Source: Campylorhamphus procurvoides
Taxonomy: Eukaryota; Chordata; Aves; Passeriformes; Dendrocolaptidae
Direction: 5' to 3'
Assembly: GCA_013396655.1 (NCBI GenBank)
Contig: WBMV01000457.1
Coordinates: 124,001-188,000 of the forward strand
Length of the DNA stretch: 64,000 bases
Shown here: positions 52,475-64,000 of the stretch, one piece after another
Layout of the letters: each line of letters opens with the position of its first letter
Numbering within the stretch: the stretch's first letter is position 1
The notes under the pieces: model-generated
The model's database searches: none
Told to the model about the DNA's origin: nothing
What the model saw: only the letters and a program-made list of their open reading frames with translations
Program-made: the position numbers and the translations under genes

Positions 52475-52886
52475 CCAGACCTCCACCCCAACCTGGTTCC
52501 AGGGCTCGCCCCTCAGCGCTCCCAGCCCCGCCCCCTCATGCGCAGGCGCGGCGGCGGCGGGAGGCGGCGGGGCGGGCCCCGACCCCGCGCATGCGCATCG
52601 GCCCGAGCGGACGCGGCGGCGGCGGCGGGTGGTCAGTACCGGTCCGGGTTCCTGATCCCCATCCCTGTCCCCATCCCGNACACCAGACCTCCACCCCAAC
52701 CTGGTTCCAGGGCTCGCCCCTCAGCGCTCCCAGCCCCGCCCCCTCATGCGCAGGCGCGGCGGCGGCGGGAGGCGGCGGGGCGGGCCCCGACCCCGCGCAT
52801 GCGCATCGGCCCGAGCGGACGCGGCGGCGGCGGCGGGTGGTCAGTACCGGTCCGGGTTCCTGATCCCCATCCCTGTCCCCATCCCG
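52472..52886. repeat. Exact 207-bp tandem duplication in the IMPA1 promoter
   Basis: Bases 52472-52678 are repeated at 52680-52886 (offset 208), identical by eye throughout, and separated by the single N at 52679. Perfect identity plus an N at the junction suggests an unresolved overlap between contigs. A real recent duplication is the alternative. Confidence 0.9.
52587..52596. promoter_or_regulatory. NRF1 binding site (duplicated at 52795-52804)
   Basis: The perfect palindrome GCGCATGCGC is the consensus of the NRF1 factor, common in housekeeping CpG promoters. The second copy lies in the 207-bp duplicate and may not exist in the real genome. Confidence 0.7.
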
Positions 52887-53145
52887 ATCCGCATCCCGAT
52901 CCTCCTCCTGCCGCCGCCGCCATTTCGGGGCGCCGTGAGGGGCTGCGCGGCCCTGCCCTCGGTCGGGAGCGGCGCTGCCCCGGAGCGCGGCGGGGCGTGC
53001 GCGCTGCCTGTTTCCTCCTTCTCCGGGCTGCACCTCAACACGAAACTTCGAATCTTGGGGTGTAGGGGGGAAGGAGGCAAAAAAAAAAGCCGTAGTAATT
53101 TTTGTGTTAACTTCTCCTTTTGGTAGGCTGTTGACCTCGGAAAAG

Positions 53146-56100
53146 ATGGCAGATCCCTGGCAGGAATGTATGGATTATGCAGTTGGTTTAGCAAGGAAAG
53201 CTGGGGAGGTATGTGTAACTTCTTTATAAATAATAGAATTATTTATTGAGTCTAGCGTCTGTGTAGTTTTTAAAGGAGGTTGATATCCTTTTTCGGAGGA
53301 GTGTTTTGTCAGAAACAAATTAGAAGAATCGTTTGTGATGCACAAGTTCAAGATTAAGGACTTTTATACTTACAGCTTGGTTAATTTAAGAAAACTACTT
53401 TGCTCTTTCTTTGGGCTAGAGTCCAGTTAAAGACTAAGGAGTTACTTTTGTCCTTAAATCTGATTGAAAAAGTTAATAAATAAAGAGTATCTCAGTTTCC
53501 CCCCTTAAACTGCTCTTGTCTACCTTATTATTTTACCACTTGAAAGCTGGTGACAGCCTTTCTTGTGAATGTTTCAATCAGCTTTATACAGCGTCTTCTT
53601 GCTGGCAGACAATACCATATTGTGTTCTCTCCATCCCTGGAAGTGTCCAGGCCAGGCTGGATGGAGCTCTGAGCACCCTGGTCTGGTGCAAGGTGTCCCT
53701 GCCCATGGCAGGGGGTTGGAACAAGAGGATCTTTAAGGCCTTTTCCACCCCGGGCCATTCTGTAATCCCATGTTTCTCTTCATGAAGACTGCATTGCTTG
53801 CAGTGTACATCCCTTGCAGTGGTGGTACTTTGCCCATTTGTGATGTAAGATGCCTTGGAACAAGAAAGAGTTTGTACATCTTGGCAGAGCCTCAGCATGA
53901 GTGGTTACCAAATGTTCAGTTCTTGGTAGTTCTGCTTGGTGCATTTGAATGCTGTGGCAGCCAGGCAAGATGGCACATGCAGTAATTTTGTCTCCTGGAG
54001 CTGCAAAATCTGCAGAACGTTGTCTCTGCATTGACCTCATTAAAGTCTTCTCTCAGAAAGTCTGAGTTATAGTAGAAAAAATCTGTGGGCTGTGAGGCAT
54101 GAATTCTTGCTTAAGCTGATTCTGATAGTTTTAAGATCATAAATGGAGAGTCTGGCAAAAAATAGCTGACTTGGGCTCAGTATTAGGTGTTTTATTCAAC
54201 TCTGGTATTTAAATTTACAAATCTAAAACTTTTCCTAACAAAATGGATCCCAGTCTCGTGTACCTGTGATTCTTCTTGGATCTTAGATTTAAGGTCATGT
54301 AAAATTTTGTGCTGAGTAGGGACTAGAGGTGCAAGGCTAAGTCCCAGCTCCTGCAGTTAAAGCTAGGTTTTGTCACTGCTTGCTTTTGTGTTTTTTATGT
54401 GCAGTGTAAAAAATAGCCATAAAAATGATGCTGAAATGTTTTGAGAAAACAAGTATTTTCCATTCTGTTAATGGAGAAAGGGTTTTTTCTTTTTTTTTTT
54501 TTTTTAAACAGATAATCCGTGGAGCACTCAAAGAAGAAATATCTGTTATGACTAAAAGTTCACCAGTAGATTTGGTGACAGAAACTGATCAAAAAGTTGA
54601 AAACTTCATTATTTCTTTGATAAAAGAAAAGTACCCATCTCACAGGTACGGCTTCTTGTGAGTACACTTGACAGAAGAAGGGCAAAGGTGACTGCAAGAA
54701 GAAAACAGAAAGTTTATGATTTTGCTTGGTAAAATTTAATTACAATTGGCATGCTGTAAAGTTGGAGCATTCAATAAATACCTTCAATAAAATGAAGTAT
54801 TTTAGAGTAGTAGTGGTTTGAGGTTTTGCCCAGCGCTGTAGTAACAACACAAGGTGTCTGTAGGTCTACTGGTGTGAGCTTAGCCTTGCTCCAGACTTAT
54901 ACTGAAAGTCACTTCCAATTGAGCCAGCTGTAAGTAACTTCTTGGTTATTTGTGTTGGAGAATCAAAGGGTCACAGGATACCCAGAACCCAGATTTCTTG
55001 TCTGCTGTTGAAAGTAGCTGCCTTTGCTTTCTGTGTTGGATGGGGCCCATGGAACTGAGCGTGCTTTGGCAAATTTCATGCAATTCGAGGACATTAAATG
55101 TCTTAAAAGGAGACATGATATTTTGATTCTGCGTAACTGAGTCTGTCATACAAAATACTGATTTTCTTCATTGCTCTTCTCTTCCCTTGGCCCCTGCCCC
55201 TCCTCCCCACTCCCTGAAAAATTTATTCTTGAAGGGTGAATTATAGGTATTTTACTTACATGGGTCTGTCTTTCCCATTTCGACATAATGGCTCAAGGTT
55301 AGTACAGTAGGCTTGCTGTTTTCTTCCTTAATTTTCTTGGAGATTTTGTTATTGTAGCTATATATGTGAAATGTAGGAAATACGTGTAGAACTGAACATC
55401 TGAGGCAATGCAAAAGTTCAGTAACCTAACCAAATCACTATAACCGTACAGACCTGTGGAATGACCTTGAAATAACAGTTTCTGTGACCTTGATAAGCAT
55501 TTTAGAATATTTGAGCTTCTTTTTACTTTAGATAATTGGTGTCACATTAGTCATAATGGTTTTGAGCTTCTCTTTCTAATGAATTACTCACCCACCTAAA
55601 CAATTATTCAGTCTCTTTTTGTGAAGATCTGCTTCTTTTTGGAAACGTGTCGTTTCTTTCTGAATTAGTCATCTTTGCTTGTGTAGTTAATCATAAAACT
55701 CCTAATCAATATTAAAGAGACCTTATTTGTTTCCTCTCAGCAGTTCACATTTTACGTGTTTGTGGAGGAATGCATTTGTTTGGTGCAAACTTTTCATAGG
55801 TTGAGTGATGTGTGATAAATTGTAACAACATGCAACATGCATACAGAAGAGAATTCCACCCACTTCATCCTAATAATTTTGCAGTTCAAAACGAATACTT
55901 TCATGAGCAGTGAAAAGTGTGAAATTTGGCTTCCTGTGGCATTGTGCCCTTGTGTCCCTTGGGGTTACTTCTGTGTTTGAGCATGTACCCTTGTTTTGAG
56001 CGTATTGTCTTCTTCAGCAACTCTTGTTTGGATTTCATCCCTTCACCTTGTTATGATTTTGTAATGATTATAAAACTAAGCATCAGTGTTTTGAATGCTA

Positions 56101-59100
56101 AATTCCAGTAATATATATTGAAACATAAAATTCTGTTCCCCGCATACTGTGCTTTTCTTTGACATCATAAATATCAATGCATGCTTGGTTGTATGTGGTT
56201 GGTGCTTTCCAGGTAAATAGTGTATTTCTCAGCTTTTTTCATATGCTCACTGATGGTACAAAAAGCCTCATTTCACTTTAAAGAATTTTAATGTCAAGGA
56301 CAGTGCTGTAATTCAGACCTTTTAATCAACTTCCTTCTGTCTTTTGAATGTGTTTGCTACTGTAGCTTTATTGGGGAAGAATCTGTTGCAGCTGGAGAGG
56401 GCAGCATTCTGACAGATAACCCCACATGGATCATAGACCCTATTGATGGAACTACCAACTTCGTACACAGGTCCACCTTTCATTTTTTTTATGTTAGCAA
56501 CCTCAACTGATTATTCTCTTTCTCCGGTTCCATGAAAGTAAGGTTGTTTTTAACATTCAAATTGCTTTAAAAGAGATACTACGTATCTGTTAATTGTTGC
56601 AAATTGCTATTTGCATTTATTGAGAGCCATTGGGCAGTTTTTGTAAGCATTTTCATATTTCTGTAAGTATTTTAATAGTCTTGCTCTGTAACCAACACCA
56701 GTTGTTCCATGAGAGGCCTGCACTTTATAGTAGGGGTCAGTAATGTTGCCGTGGATGCCAAAGAGTGGTGAGCAGATTTCAACAGTAAAGGAACAGGACT
56801 CAGAATTAGGAGTTGCAGCATCTTCAGAGAGGCAATGGCAGCTCCAAGTGATGATTTGTAAGAAATTTTTAATATATTGAGATTTAGGAGCCTCTACTGT
56901 AAAAGAAAGCAGAATACCACCAGTAATCATCAGTGGTATTTTACGCTAGGATGGTGAGGGGACTTTCAGAGTAGTGCTGGCAGCCTATTCCTTATGTCTT
57001 TGAAACATGGTGGATTTTGGCCCCAGTGAGCTTTTTAGAGTGTACTCGATTCCAGTTTTGAAATGACTGCTGCTGTGTGCCCCATGGCTTTTAAACAGCT
57101 GCTGATTCCTGCTAAATAACGTGTTCAAAAAGGTCTAAAAAAAGAATCCATTCTTCTGGATTTGCAGGCTTAAAAGTCTGTATTTTTTGCAGATAGTAAT
57201 AAAAGCGAGTTGGAAACTTAGACTGAGATGCAGCCCACAATGTCCTATACACTCCCACTTTCTTCACTCTTCTCACGTTCTCTGTTATCCGACTTTCTCT
57301 TGGCTTTGATGGAGAAAGGGGAGGTGGAGGGAGAGGTAACTTGATTCTTTCCGTGGGGCCATATTGGCCAGCTTGTCCTGTCTGAGAAAGGTCAGGAACA
57401 CAGAGGCTTGTTTGTATTCTTTGGTTGTAAAACACTGGTCCCTGAGCTAGTAACAGCTGTAACAGGGATGACAACCTCTGAGCTGTAACAGACAGAATTT
57501 CAGTGAGTGGGAAAAGTCTGTGTTTTAAATGGTAATCTGTGGTGTTGGGTCTATTTGCAACTAAATTGCGCAAATTCCAGAAAACTAATTTCTTTATAGT
57601 CCAATATTCTTTTTGAAGTGTACATTACGTTTAACTTTTACATTATTAAGAGTAAGCATTGTAATGAAAGAAGTGTAGCATCTCACTATAAATTAGTAAA
57701 ATGTTTTGTTTTGTAGGTTTCCATTTGTGGCAGTTTCAATTGGCTTTGTTGTAAACAAAAAGGTATACTTTTTATTACTTAATACCTAATAAAACCCAAA
57801 TTAATTGCTTGTTGTTAGTTACAAATAAGTTCTCTGATTTCACAGTAAATAGGAAGAAAGGGGAAAAACCCCTCAAGGTATTTCTATTTTTTCTTGCAGA
57901 TGGAGTTTGGAATTGTGTATAGTTGTATAGAGGACAAGATGTACACTGCCAGAAAAGGAAAAGGTGCATTTTGCAATGGCCAGAAACTTCAAGTATCGGG
58001 CCAAGAAGGTAAGGTGAACTGAGTAGCTTGTTCCCAGTAACCACCAGATTGCAAATGAGACAGCAACAGTTTAGCACCTGTATATATCAGTGTTTCTTAG
58101 CTCACAGTTGTGTTTTGCAAGACTTTCTTTGGCCATGGGCTGTTGAGTTTTGAGAAACAGCTCTTATGTTCTCTTTGATGCATGTAATGTAATCTGTGCG
58201 AAGTCAGGACTCAGCAATTGAAGATTTTATTCTCCATGTGTCTGTGTGTTGTGGCTTTGTTAGTTTGTTTCTTTGTTTCTAATTCCCTGTACATCTGTAA
58301 TCTATCCGTGATTGTTCCTTAGAGTGTGTAACAAATCTGCCAAACAATTCAGCTTCTCCCAGGTGTGACACAGTGGTTTAAGTCAGTTGTGCTTTTCTAT
58401 GCTTACAACCCTATGTAAAGTAAAATCCACATTTCAAATGGGACATTTAAAGATCTCAGAATGGTTTTAATTTTTATAGCAATAGAGTTCTATTTACTAA
58501 TGGCATTGATTAACGTATATGCACAGTTGAAACAGATCATGTTTTGTTCATTGTATTTTTTTTCCTGCCATTTTCCAAGTAAGAACAGATTTTTACGTAT
58601 AATATATGTAATATTTTATTAAGATAACTTTTATTCAGTCTTGTAAGAAAGCAATTAAGTAAACTCTGCTAGTTACTGTTATTTAAGTTGTGCTGTTGAA
58701 AGAGTGAGGTTTTTTTTCTTTTCCAGATATTACAAAATCCCTTCTAGTAACAGAATTGGGGTCAAATCGTGACCCAGAGACTATAAAAATAATTCTTTCT
58801 AACATGGAAAGACTTCTCAGTATTCCTATTCATGGGTAAGATACTTCCTATTTTTTATATATATTTATATATACTGATGGTGATCAATATTGTAAACATG
58901 ATCATTTTTAGGAAAGATTGGTTGCATTACATTTAACACTTTAAATGTGAAATATGATTTAAATGTTTCTGTCTAGCAGCTTTTGCAGAGAAACTAATTG
59001 TGTTTAACTTTTTCAAGTTGGAACCATATATAAGAGAATCCTAACAATCAGTATTGAGAGACAAAGCAGGTTTGGGTTTGTAGGACTACAAAGCATTTAC

Positions 59101-61006
59101 AAGTTGAAAAAATGGAATACAATTTTGTGCCTTTTTTTCCCCCTGGAAACACACAAGGAGTAAAACTAGATGAAGCTTTATTACATTTCTTAGTTTCCTT
59201 TCCTCATAGTAATGAAAAGCATTGGATTTTTTATATATATCAGAAGACATAAGTACATCTCCCTTTCATCTTTCAAAACTGTACAATTCTTAAAGTTGTC
59301 CAAGTACTTGGAGTTGTCTATACACTGCTCTTATTTTGGCTGCATTCTCTGCTTCCTTTCCTCCAGATAAGCCAAAGTCTACATTTCTACAACCATTTTA
59401 TGTTTAAAGGAGGTTTCAGTAGACAGTTTTTGGTACTCAACTGTATTCATGTTTCTGGTCTAAAAAGGTTTGTATTTTTTTTGCTGCGATTCTCAGGATT
59501 CATTTAACATGTAGATTTTTTTCTACTTTCAAAAAATCTTCCAATGTCATTAAAGAATATATCTAAGGTGTAAGTAGGGAATACATTTTAGGTGTGTTGT
59601 CAATTCAACTTAAGCATTTTATTTATAAACAGTAATTTGTGGGATTGGAGCTGATTAAAGTTGTTTCTTACAGTAACTCAGCTACTATCTGTTACATTTT
59701 AATGTAAATTTTCCTCATAATTGAAATAACTGCCATTATTTGTACAAGCCGCACTTAGTAAGGGCATCCACATTTCCAAAAGAAACTGAAATTCGTGGCA
59801 CAGATTTGATGAAGTTATCCAGACCAAATGTATGCTGTATAATTTATTTTTTGTGTTAACTGTTAGAGGGTTTTGTGAGTCAGAGATGCTTACTGAGCAT
59901 CACCAGAGAAACTGAAATAACTGGTTTTTCAGCTCTGAGAAGTGTCCACTCTACCTGAATTCTTGTATTCAAAGACCGAAATAGACTGTCTGTTACTGTT
60001 TCGTGTGTCGGTATCTTCCATAATATGTTTTAGGTTAAGAAGTCATTTAAGATGTGTTTAAAACAAAATTGACTAACAGAATTTGTAAATATAATTTCTG
60101 GAAATTTGCTGTATTTGGAGAACTCTTCAAGCTACCTAAGCAAAACTTCTTTCCTGTTTCTTTACAAGTTTCACTGCAGCATTCCATCACACTTTCTCCA
60201 GCTCAGTTCACTTCTGTGCTTCTCTGTTCTCTGTGTAGTATGCACAGACACTGTAACTTTTTTACAAATTATTCTCAGTTAAAACAACAACTATATCTCC
60301 TTTAGGATTAGAGCCGTTGGTACAGCAGCTGTGAACATGTGCCTTGTGGCAACAGGTGGAGCTGATGCCTATTATGAAATGGGAATTCACTGCTGGGATA
60401 TGGCAGGAGCTGGAATCATTATTACTGAAGCTGGTGGAGTACTGCTGGATGTAACAGGTAAATACACGGGCCTGCACAATACTCTTTTGTCCTTTTAAAT
60501 GGCTAATTGAGAGCAAAATATAGCTGAAAAGAGAAGGCAGAGAGTTCTTTTCAATCCTCTTTTCAAGCTACCACTACTGAACAGAGTTCCCATCCCATTA
60601 ATAGATGAAGAGAGGGTCAATTGTATGTTTTTAAGCTACAAGACAATCTCTCCCTTGGCTGGACACTTGGAAGAGTTAAAAAAAGACAGTAAATATACAC
60701 TGAAGAGAATTTAAATGTAGCTCATACAAGATACCTGTTGTGTTAAAAGCATTTTTATCCAGAGACAAAAATTGGTCCTAAATAGTAATGTATAATTTAC
60801 ACTTGATTTTTTTCAATGGTTATTTTATTATCCACTTTTCATTTTCTCCATAAATAAGCTGTTTTCTTTTTTGGGTTTGGTTTCTAGGTGGACCATTTGA
60901 TTTGATGTCTCGAAGAATAATTGCAGCAAGTAGTCGAGCTATAGGAGAGAGAATAGCCAAAGCACTTCAAATAATTCCTCTGAGAAGAGATGATGCAACT
61001 AACTGA
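53146..61006 (+). CDS. IMPA1: Inositol monophosphatase 1
   Basis: CDS is join(53146..53208, 54512..54645, 56366..56470, 57717..57762, 57900..58008, 58727..58835, 60306..60457, 60888..61006), 278 residues (human 277), all junctions in frame with GT-AG introns. Start [12 protein letters not shown] is in the context AAAAGATGGC. The enzyme hydrolyses myo-inositol monophosphates to free inositol in the cytosol, needs Mg2+ and is inhibited by Li+. Metal-binding residues are intact at the family numbering: E70 in GEES, D90 and D93 in [12 protein letters not shown] (motif 1), and D220 in HCWDMAGAG (motif 2). Exon boundaries leave [16 protein letters not shown] then [12 protein letters not shown]. The last exon encodes the diverged C-terminus [11 protein letters not shown]. 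All evidence points to a functional enzyme. Confidence 0.97.
53627..53772 (+). repeat. CR1 LINE 3' end
   Basis: Sense CR1: CCATCCCTGGAAGTGTCCAG, a CAAGGTGTCCCTGCCCATGG block, GGGTTGGAACAAGAGGATCT, then the terminus CATTCTGTAATCCCATG. In the first intron after the IMPA1 start codon, same orientation as the gene. Confidence 0.93.
56471..57716 (+). other. IMPA1: IMPA1 intron between the exons 56366-56470 and 57717-57762
   Basis: A 1.2-kb intron with two minus-strand open frames (56607-56930 and 57112-57573). Neither gives a recognised protein, and the second has no ATG start. No known repeat family recognised. Confidence 0.7.
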
Positions 61007-62658
61007 ATACCAAAGCTACACCTTAAATGTCAGTATCTAACGTTGTCTCATATTCCCACGTGGTGCTTGTTCTGCACCATGAATAGATGGTAGTCATTCA
61101 GTACTGGTGTGATTGCTAAGTAGAGCTTTGAGATTAGAACAACATTCTAAGTAAGCTTTAACTGTTGAGTATTTTATTTAACATCACCATTAGATAAAAA
61201 TCTAGAAAAAAGAAGAAAATATATGCAACTAGTATTTTCAAGTTTTATACTACACTGGAAGACGTAGCAAGAGACTCTTTGATGTATAGATAAATAAAGA
61301 TCTCTAGTAAGTGATAAAATAAAAAATCACTGTCCTAACACCACATCATCACGTCTGATCCCGAACCCAAAAAGATGAAGGCATTACTGTTCAAGCGGTA
61401 TTTCTTTGTCTGATCTTCAGTGTATCCATTTCCTTACCTTGTTTCAGTTTTTGTATAGGTGGTTCACACATTTCCAAACTTGTTAGTTGGCTGTAGTCAT
61501 GGCTCCAATTTAAGGCCTTTATTACTTATCTGTCATTGTTTTGTAGTCATCATTTTCCCTTTCTTTATGGTAGATAAACCCAATCTCTTCTTTAGCCACG
61601 TGGGCAAGGCACTTGCAAATTCATTACAATTGCAAAAGTAGTAGGTATTGTGCCAGAAAATACGTGCATCTCACAGAAGTGAGTTCTGAGCACACCTTCT
61701 ATCACCAAATGTACTTACTTTAAATTAGGCTGAAGTATGATTTGCATTTTGTTAATTTTGCTTGGGTTTCTTCATGGATGAATGTGTTTCACATTCTAGG
61801 GACTCATTAAATCCAAGGGCGTTTTCAATAACTCAGCAAAAAAATAAGCCAATAGTCCGTATTTTTTGCATAATTATCAGTAAGTTGTGAAAGCAGTGGC
61901 CAATATGGTCCAGGCTTCCATTGTGTTACAGAGTGTACAGAGTCAAAAAAAATACTGCCTAAACCTAAACTGTTTATAAATCTAAGAAATATTAGTGATT
62001 TAATTCTTTGTGTCAGTTGTTCTAAACTTTGAAAACTATATTGGTTCTTTGAATTTTTGTATTTAAGATTGTTAAAAGCATCAGTGCACTGTTCAAATAA
62101 TTAATGCACTTTAATTTAAAGGTGTAACTTAGATCAGGTTTTAGACTGATTTTTCTGTGTCAAAAAGTTGTCTCATTGGTTGCTTAGTCAAGATACAACA
62201 ATGCTTTAGAAAACCTGACTTTTTGTACTACTGTCCCCTTATTTTGATTGTGGAAAATGGTGTACTCTGTATTGAAGTTTCAACAGACTGGTTATTAAAA
62301 AATTCAGTCTTTTATATCAGTTGATTTTTTGGGGGGTTTGTAGAAATATTTAATTTGAAGTTGTATCTAATGCCAGATGATTCATGTTAATGAGGTGAGC
62401 CTGCTATTTAAAGATCATTTTAAAAAGCCAGACTTACATTAATTTTACTTTTTAAATTCCCATTGACAAGGATGGAAACCTTTTCAGCATTTCACTGTAA
62501 TTTTATTGCTGTAAACGATGTGGGATCATTGTTATTTTTGTCTGTTATGTCTTCTGTAGCATTTCTGTGGCCTTTGTATAATAAATTCTGCATAACTTTA
62601 TCTGTGCAATGGAGACGTTTAAAAGATACTTGAGATGGGAGAACATGTTAGAAATAAA
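61007..62658 (+). other. IMPA1: IMPA1 3' UTR, alternative polyadenylation
   Basis: AATAAA hexamers at 61293-61298 and 61318-61323 would give a UTR of about 300 bp. Others at 62580-62585 and 62653-62658 would give about 1.6 kb. The intervening sequence is unique and AT-rich, in keeping with a long UTR isoform. Confidence 0.5.
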
Positions 62659-62679
62659 TACACTTTAGTAGCAGTGGCT

Positions 62680-64000
62680 TTAAGTGTGCTTCCTTTCTTA
62701 GCATTCGTCAGACTGCAATGCTGCATCCCAAAAAGCTACATTTGTGGGCCTCAGACTTTATCAGAGTGGAACACTTTTTTCTTCTTGGCCTCTGAAGTGC
62801 ACAGATCATAAACTGTTGTGCCTTTGGATGTGGGGTTATGTGTATGTACCTGCAGCTGGAGTTTGGAGTGAGTATTTCAAGCCCTTCCATTGAGATCATG
62901 ATGCTTTAATCATCTCCAACCTCAGACTCAAATTTTATGGATTCTCTTCTCTGTCATTTGTTTTGGAGGTCCATCAGCTGGTTGAAGCCTGTAGCTTTCT
63001 CACTGTTAGCTTTCCTAATAGTGCAATTTGAGAAAAAAATTATATGAATTTCTTACCTTGGCCTTTTCATTCTATTTATGTTGGAGACCAGCTTGATCAG
63101 TTTTTTGACTCTAAATGGCAGCTTTTATCAAGTGTCTACTTTCTTTTGAATTTCAGCCATCCTTTCAGCAGGATCAGACATCCCCGTTTGCTACTTTGCT
63201 AAGCATTATCTTCTCAAATACCCCTTCATCTAATATGTGGCCCCTTCTTTTGTCATGTGAAAAGACAGTGAAATGTAATTATGATGGTTAAAGGCATTTT
63301 GTTTCTGTGCTAGCCTGCAATTTTGACAAGTCTTTGTAGTGAAACAGAGATGTCATGTTTACTGTATAATGAAAATGCTTTTGAGAATTTATATATGAGG
63401 TAGTCCCTGAATGTTCAAAACAATAAAATGCATGGATTTATTGCTTCGAAATAGAGGTGGCAGAGTTAATCATCTTATATTTTTTTAAAAATAATTTAAG
63501 ATAAAACTATGTATTTTCAAGATTGCTTTTGCTGGACAATGAAACAGGTGGAAAGGAAAACTAGTTACCACAAATTGAACAGATAGACTGTCAAACTGGG
63601 GTCATGAATACTCCCTATGAAGACATAACAGTCCACTGTACAGGAAGATTTTTTTGCATAGCTTTTCATTGGACAGCTTGGGCTTCAGCTAGCAAATTCC
63701 ACTATGGTTTGAACCTCAGCTCTGAAGAGCACTCAAAACTTAACAGCTGCAAGAAGGAGAGGATCAAATGGACAGAGTCAGCAACTGGAGCAAGTGAAGA
63801 AATCCAATAGATACTTCTGAAAATTAAAGGACCATATGGTCAAATTTCACCAGTCCTTTGGCCTTTACTTTGAGAATTTGACTATAAACCTATATTATAT
63901 ATAACCTCTATTATAAGCTATATTTGAGGTATGAAAGAGGGGCGGTAGCCTTACTCTACCATCTTGGCTATCATTCATCACTAGTCCTCTCCATTTATTG
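62680..64000. other. Intergenic sequence downstream of IMPA1
   Basis: No exon or known repeat recognised. A further AATAAA at 63422-63427 could be a very distal IMPA1 end. In mammals the next genes in this direction are the FABP cluster; none of their exons is visible here. Confidence 0.5.

Larger units (their letters stand above)
52470..53130 (+). promoter_or_regulatory. IMPA1: IMPA1 CpG-island promoter
   Basis: Very GC- and CpG-rich, about 0.1-0.7 kb before the IMPA1 start codon. It contains the canonical palindromic NRF1 site GCGCATGCGC (52587-52596, and again at 52795-52804 in the duplicate), GGGCGGGGC-type Sp1 words and a GCCGCCATTT YY1-like word near 52915. No TATA box. The leader probably contains a 5' intron ending at the acceptor TTTTGGTAG (to 53126); its donor could not be fixed because of the duplicated sequence. 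Confidence 0.75.

Noticed and set aside
52002..53194. Pro/Ala/Arg-rich open frames up to 175 codons on both strands
   Set aside because: GC-rich promoter sequence, duplicated and containing N; no conserved protein.
57112..57573. A 153-codon minus-strand open frame in an IMPA1 intron as a nested gene
   Set aside because: It begins at TTG with no internal ATG, has no recognisable domain, and lies in an otherwise ordinary intron.

Overview
The window is vertebrate nuclear DNA, and specifically avian. Genes are split into short exons with GT-AG introns, the two visible promoters are CpG-rich, and the dispersed repeats are mostly CR1 LINE fragments, the dominant bird retroposon. A tRNA-Ile-headed, CR1-tailed SINE at about 6.26-6.40 kb resembles the TguSINE family described from passerines, so a songbird is the best guess. 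No virus, plasmid or bacterial sequence is present apart from a decayed endogenous retrovirus fragment.

Four genes are recognised by translating exons and checking splice phase: the 3' part of SNX16 (+ strand, 410-8306), all of CHMP4C (- strand, 36123 down to 21728), all of ZFAND1 (+, 37122-46976) and all of IMPA1 (+, 53146-61006). This is the order and relative orientation known for human 8q21.13, except that the intronless SLC10A5 expected between ZFAND1 and IMPA1 is not visible.

Layout: 1-10.0 kb, SNX16 terminal exons, CR1-rich introns and a long 3' UTR. 10.0-18.6 kb, gene-free interval between the two convergent genes, with MIR-like ancient SINE remnants and a (GATA)n microsatellite. 18.6-36.1 kb, CHMP4C on the minus strand. 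36.1-37.1 kb, a head-to-head CHMP4C/ZFAND1 promoter interval carrying a CR1 insertion. 37.1-47.6 kb, ZFAND1, with a CR1 of about 1.1 kb in intron 2, a non-canonical GC donor on intron 5 and an antisense ERVL-like remnant in intron 6. 47.6-52.0 kb, no recognised gene. 52.0-53.1 kb, the IMPA1 CpG island, damaged by exact local duplications whose edges coincide with single N bases, probably an assembly fault. 53.1-62.7 kb, IMPA1 and its 3' UTR. 62.7-64 kb, intergenic.

The genes do not form a pathway: endosomal sorting (SNX16), ESCRT-III membrane scission (CHMP4C), stress-granule clearance with p97/proteasome (ZFAND1) and inositol recycling (IMPA1). No new system was found. The points most worth checking are the shortened CHMP4C tail that appears to lack the Aurora B-regulated segment, the GC-AG intron, the damaged IMPA1 promoter and the missing SLC10A5.
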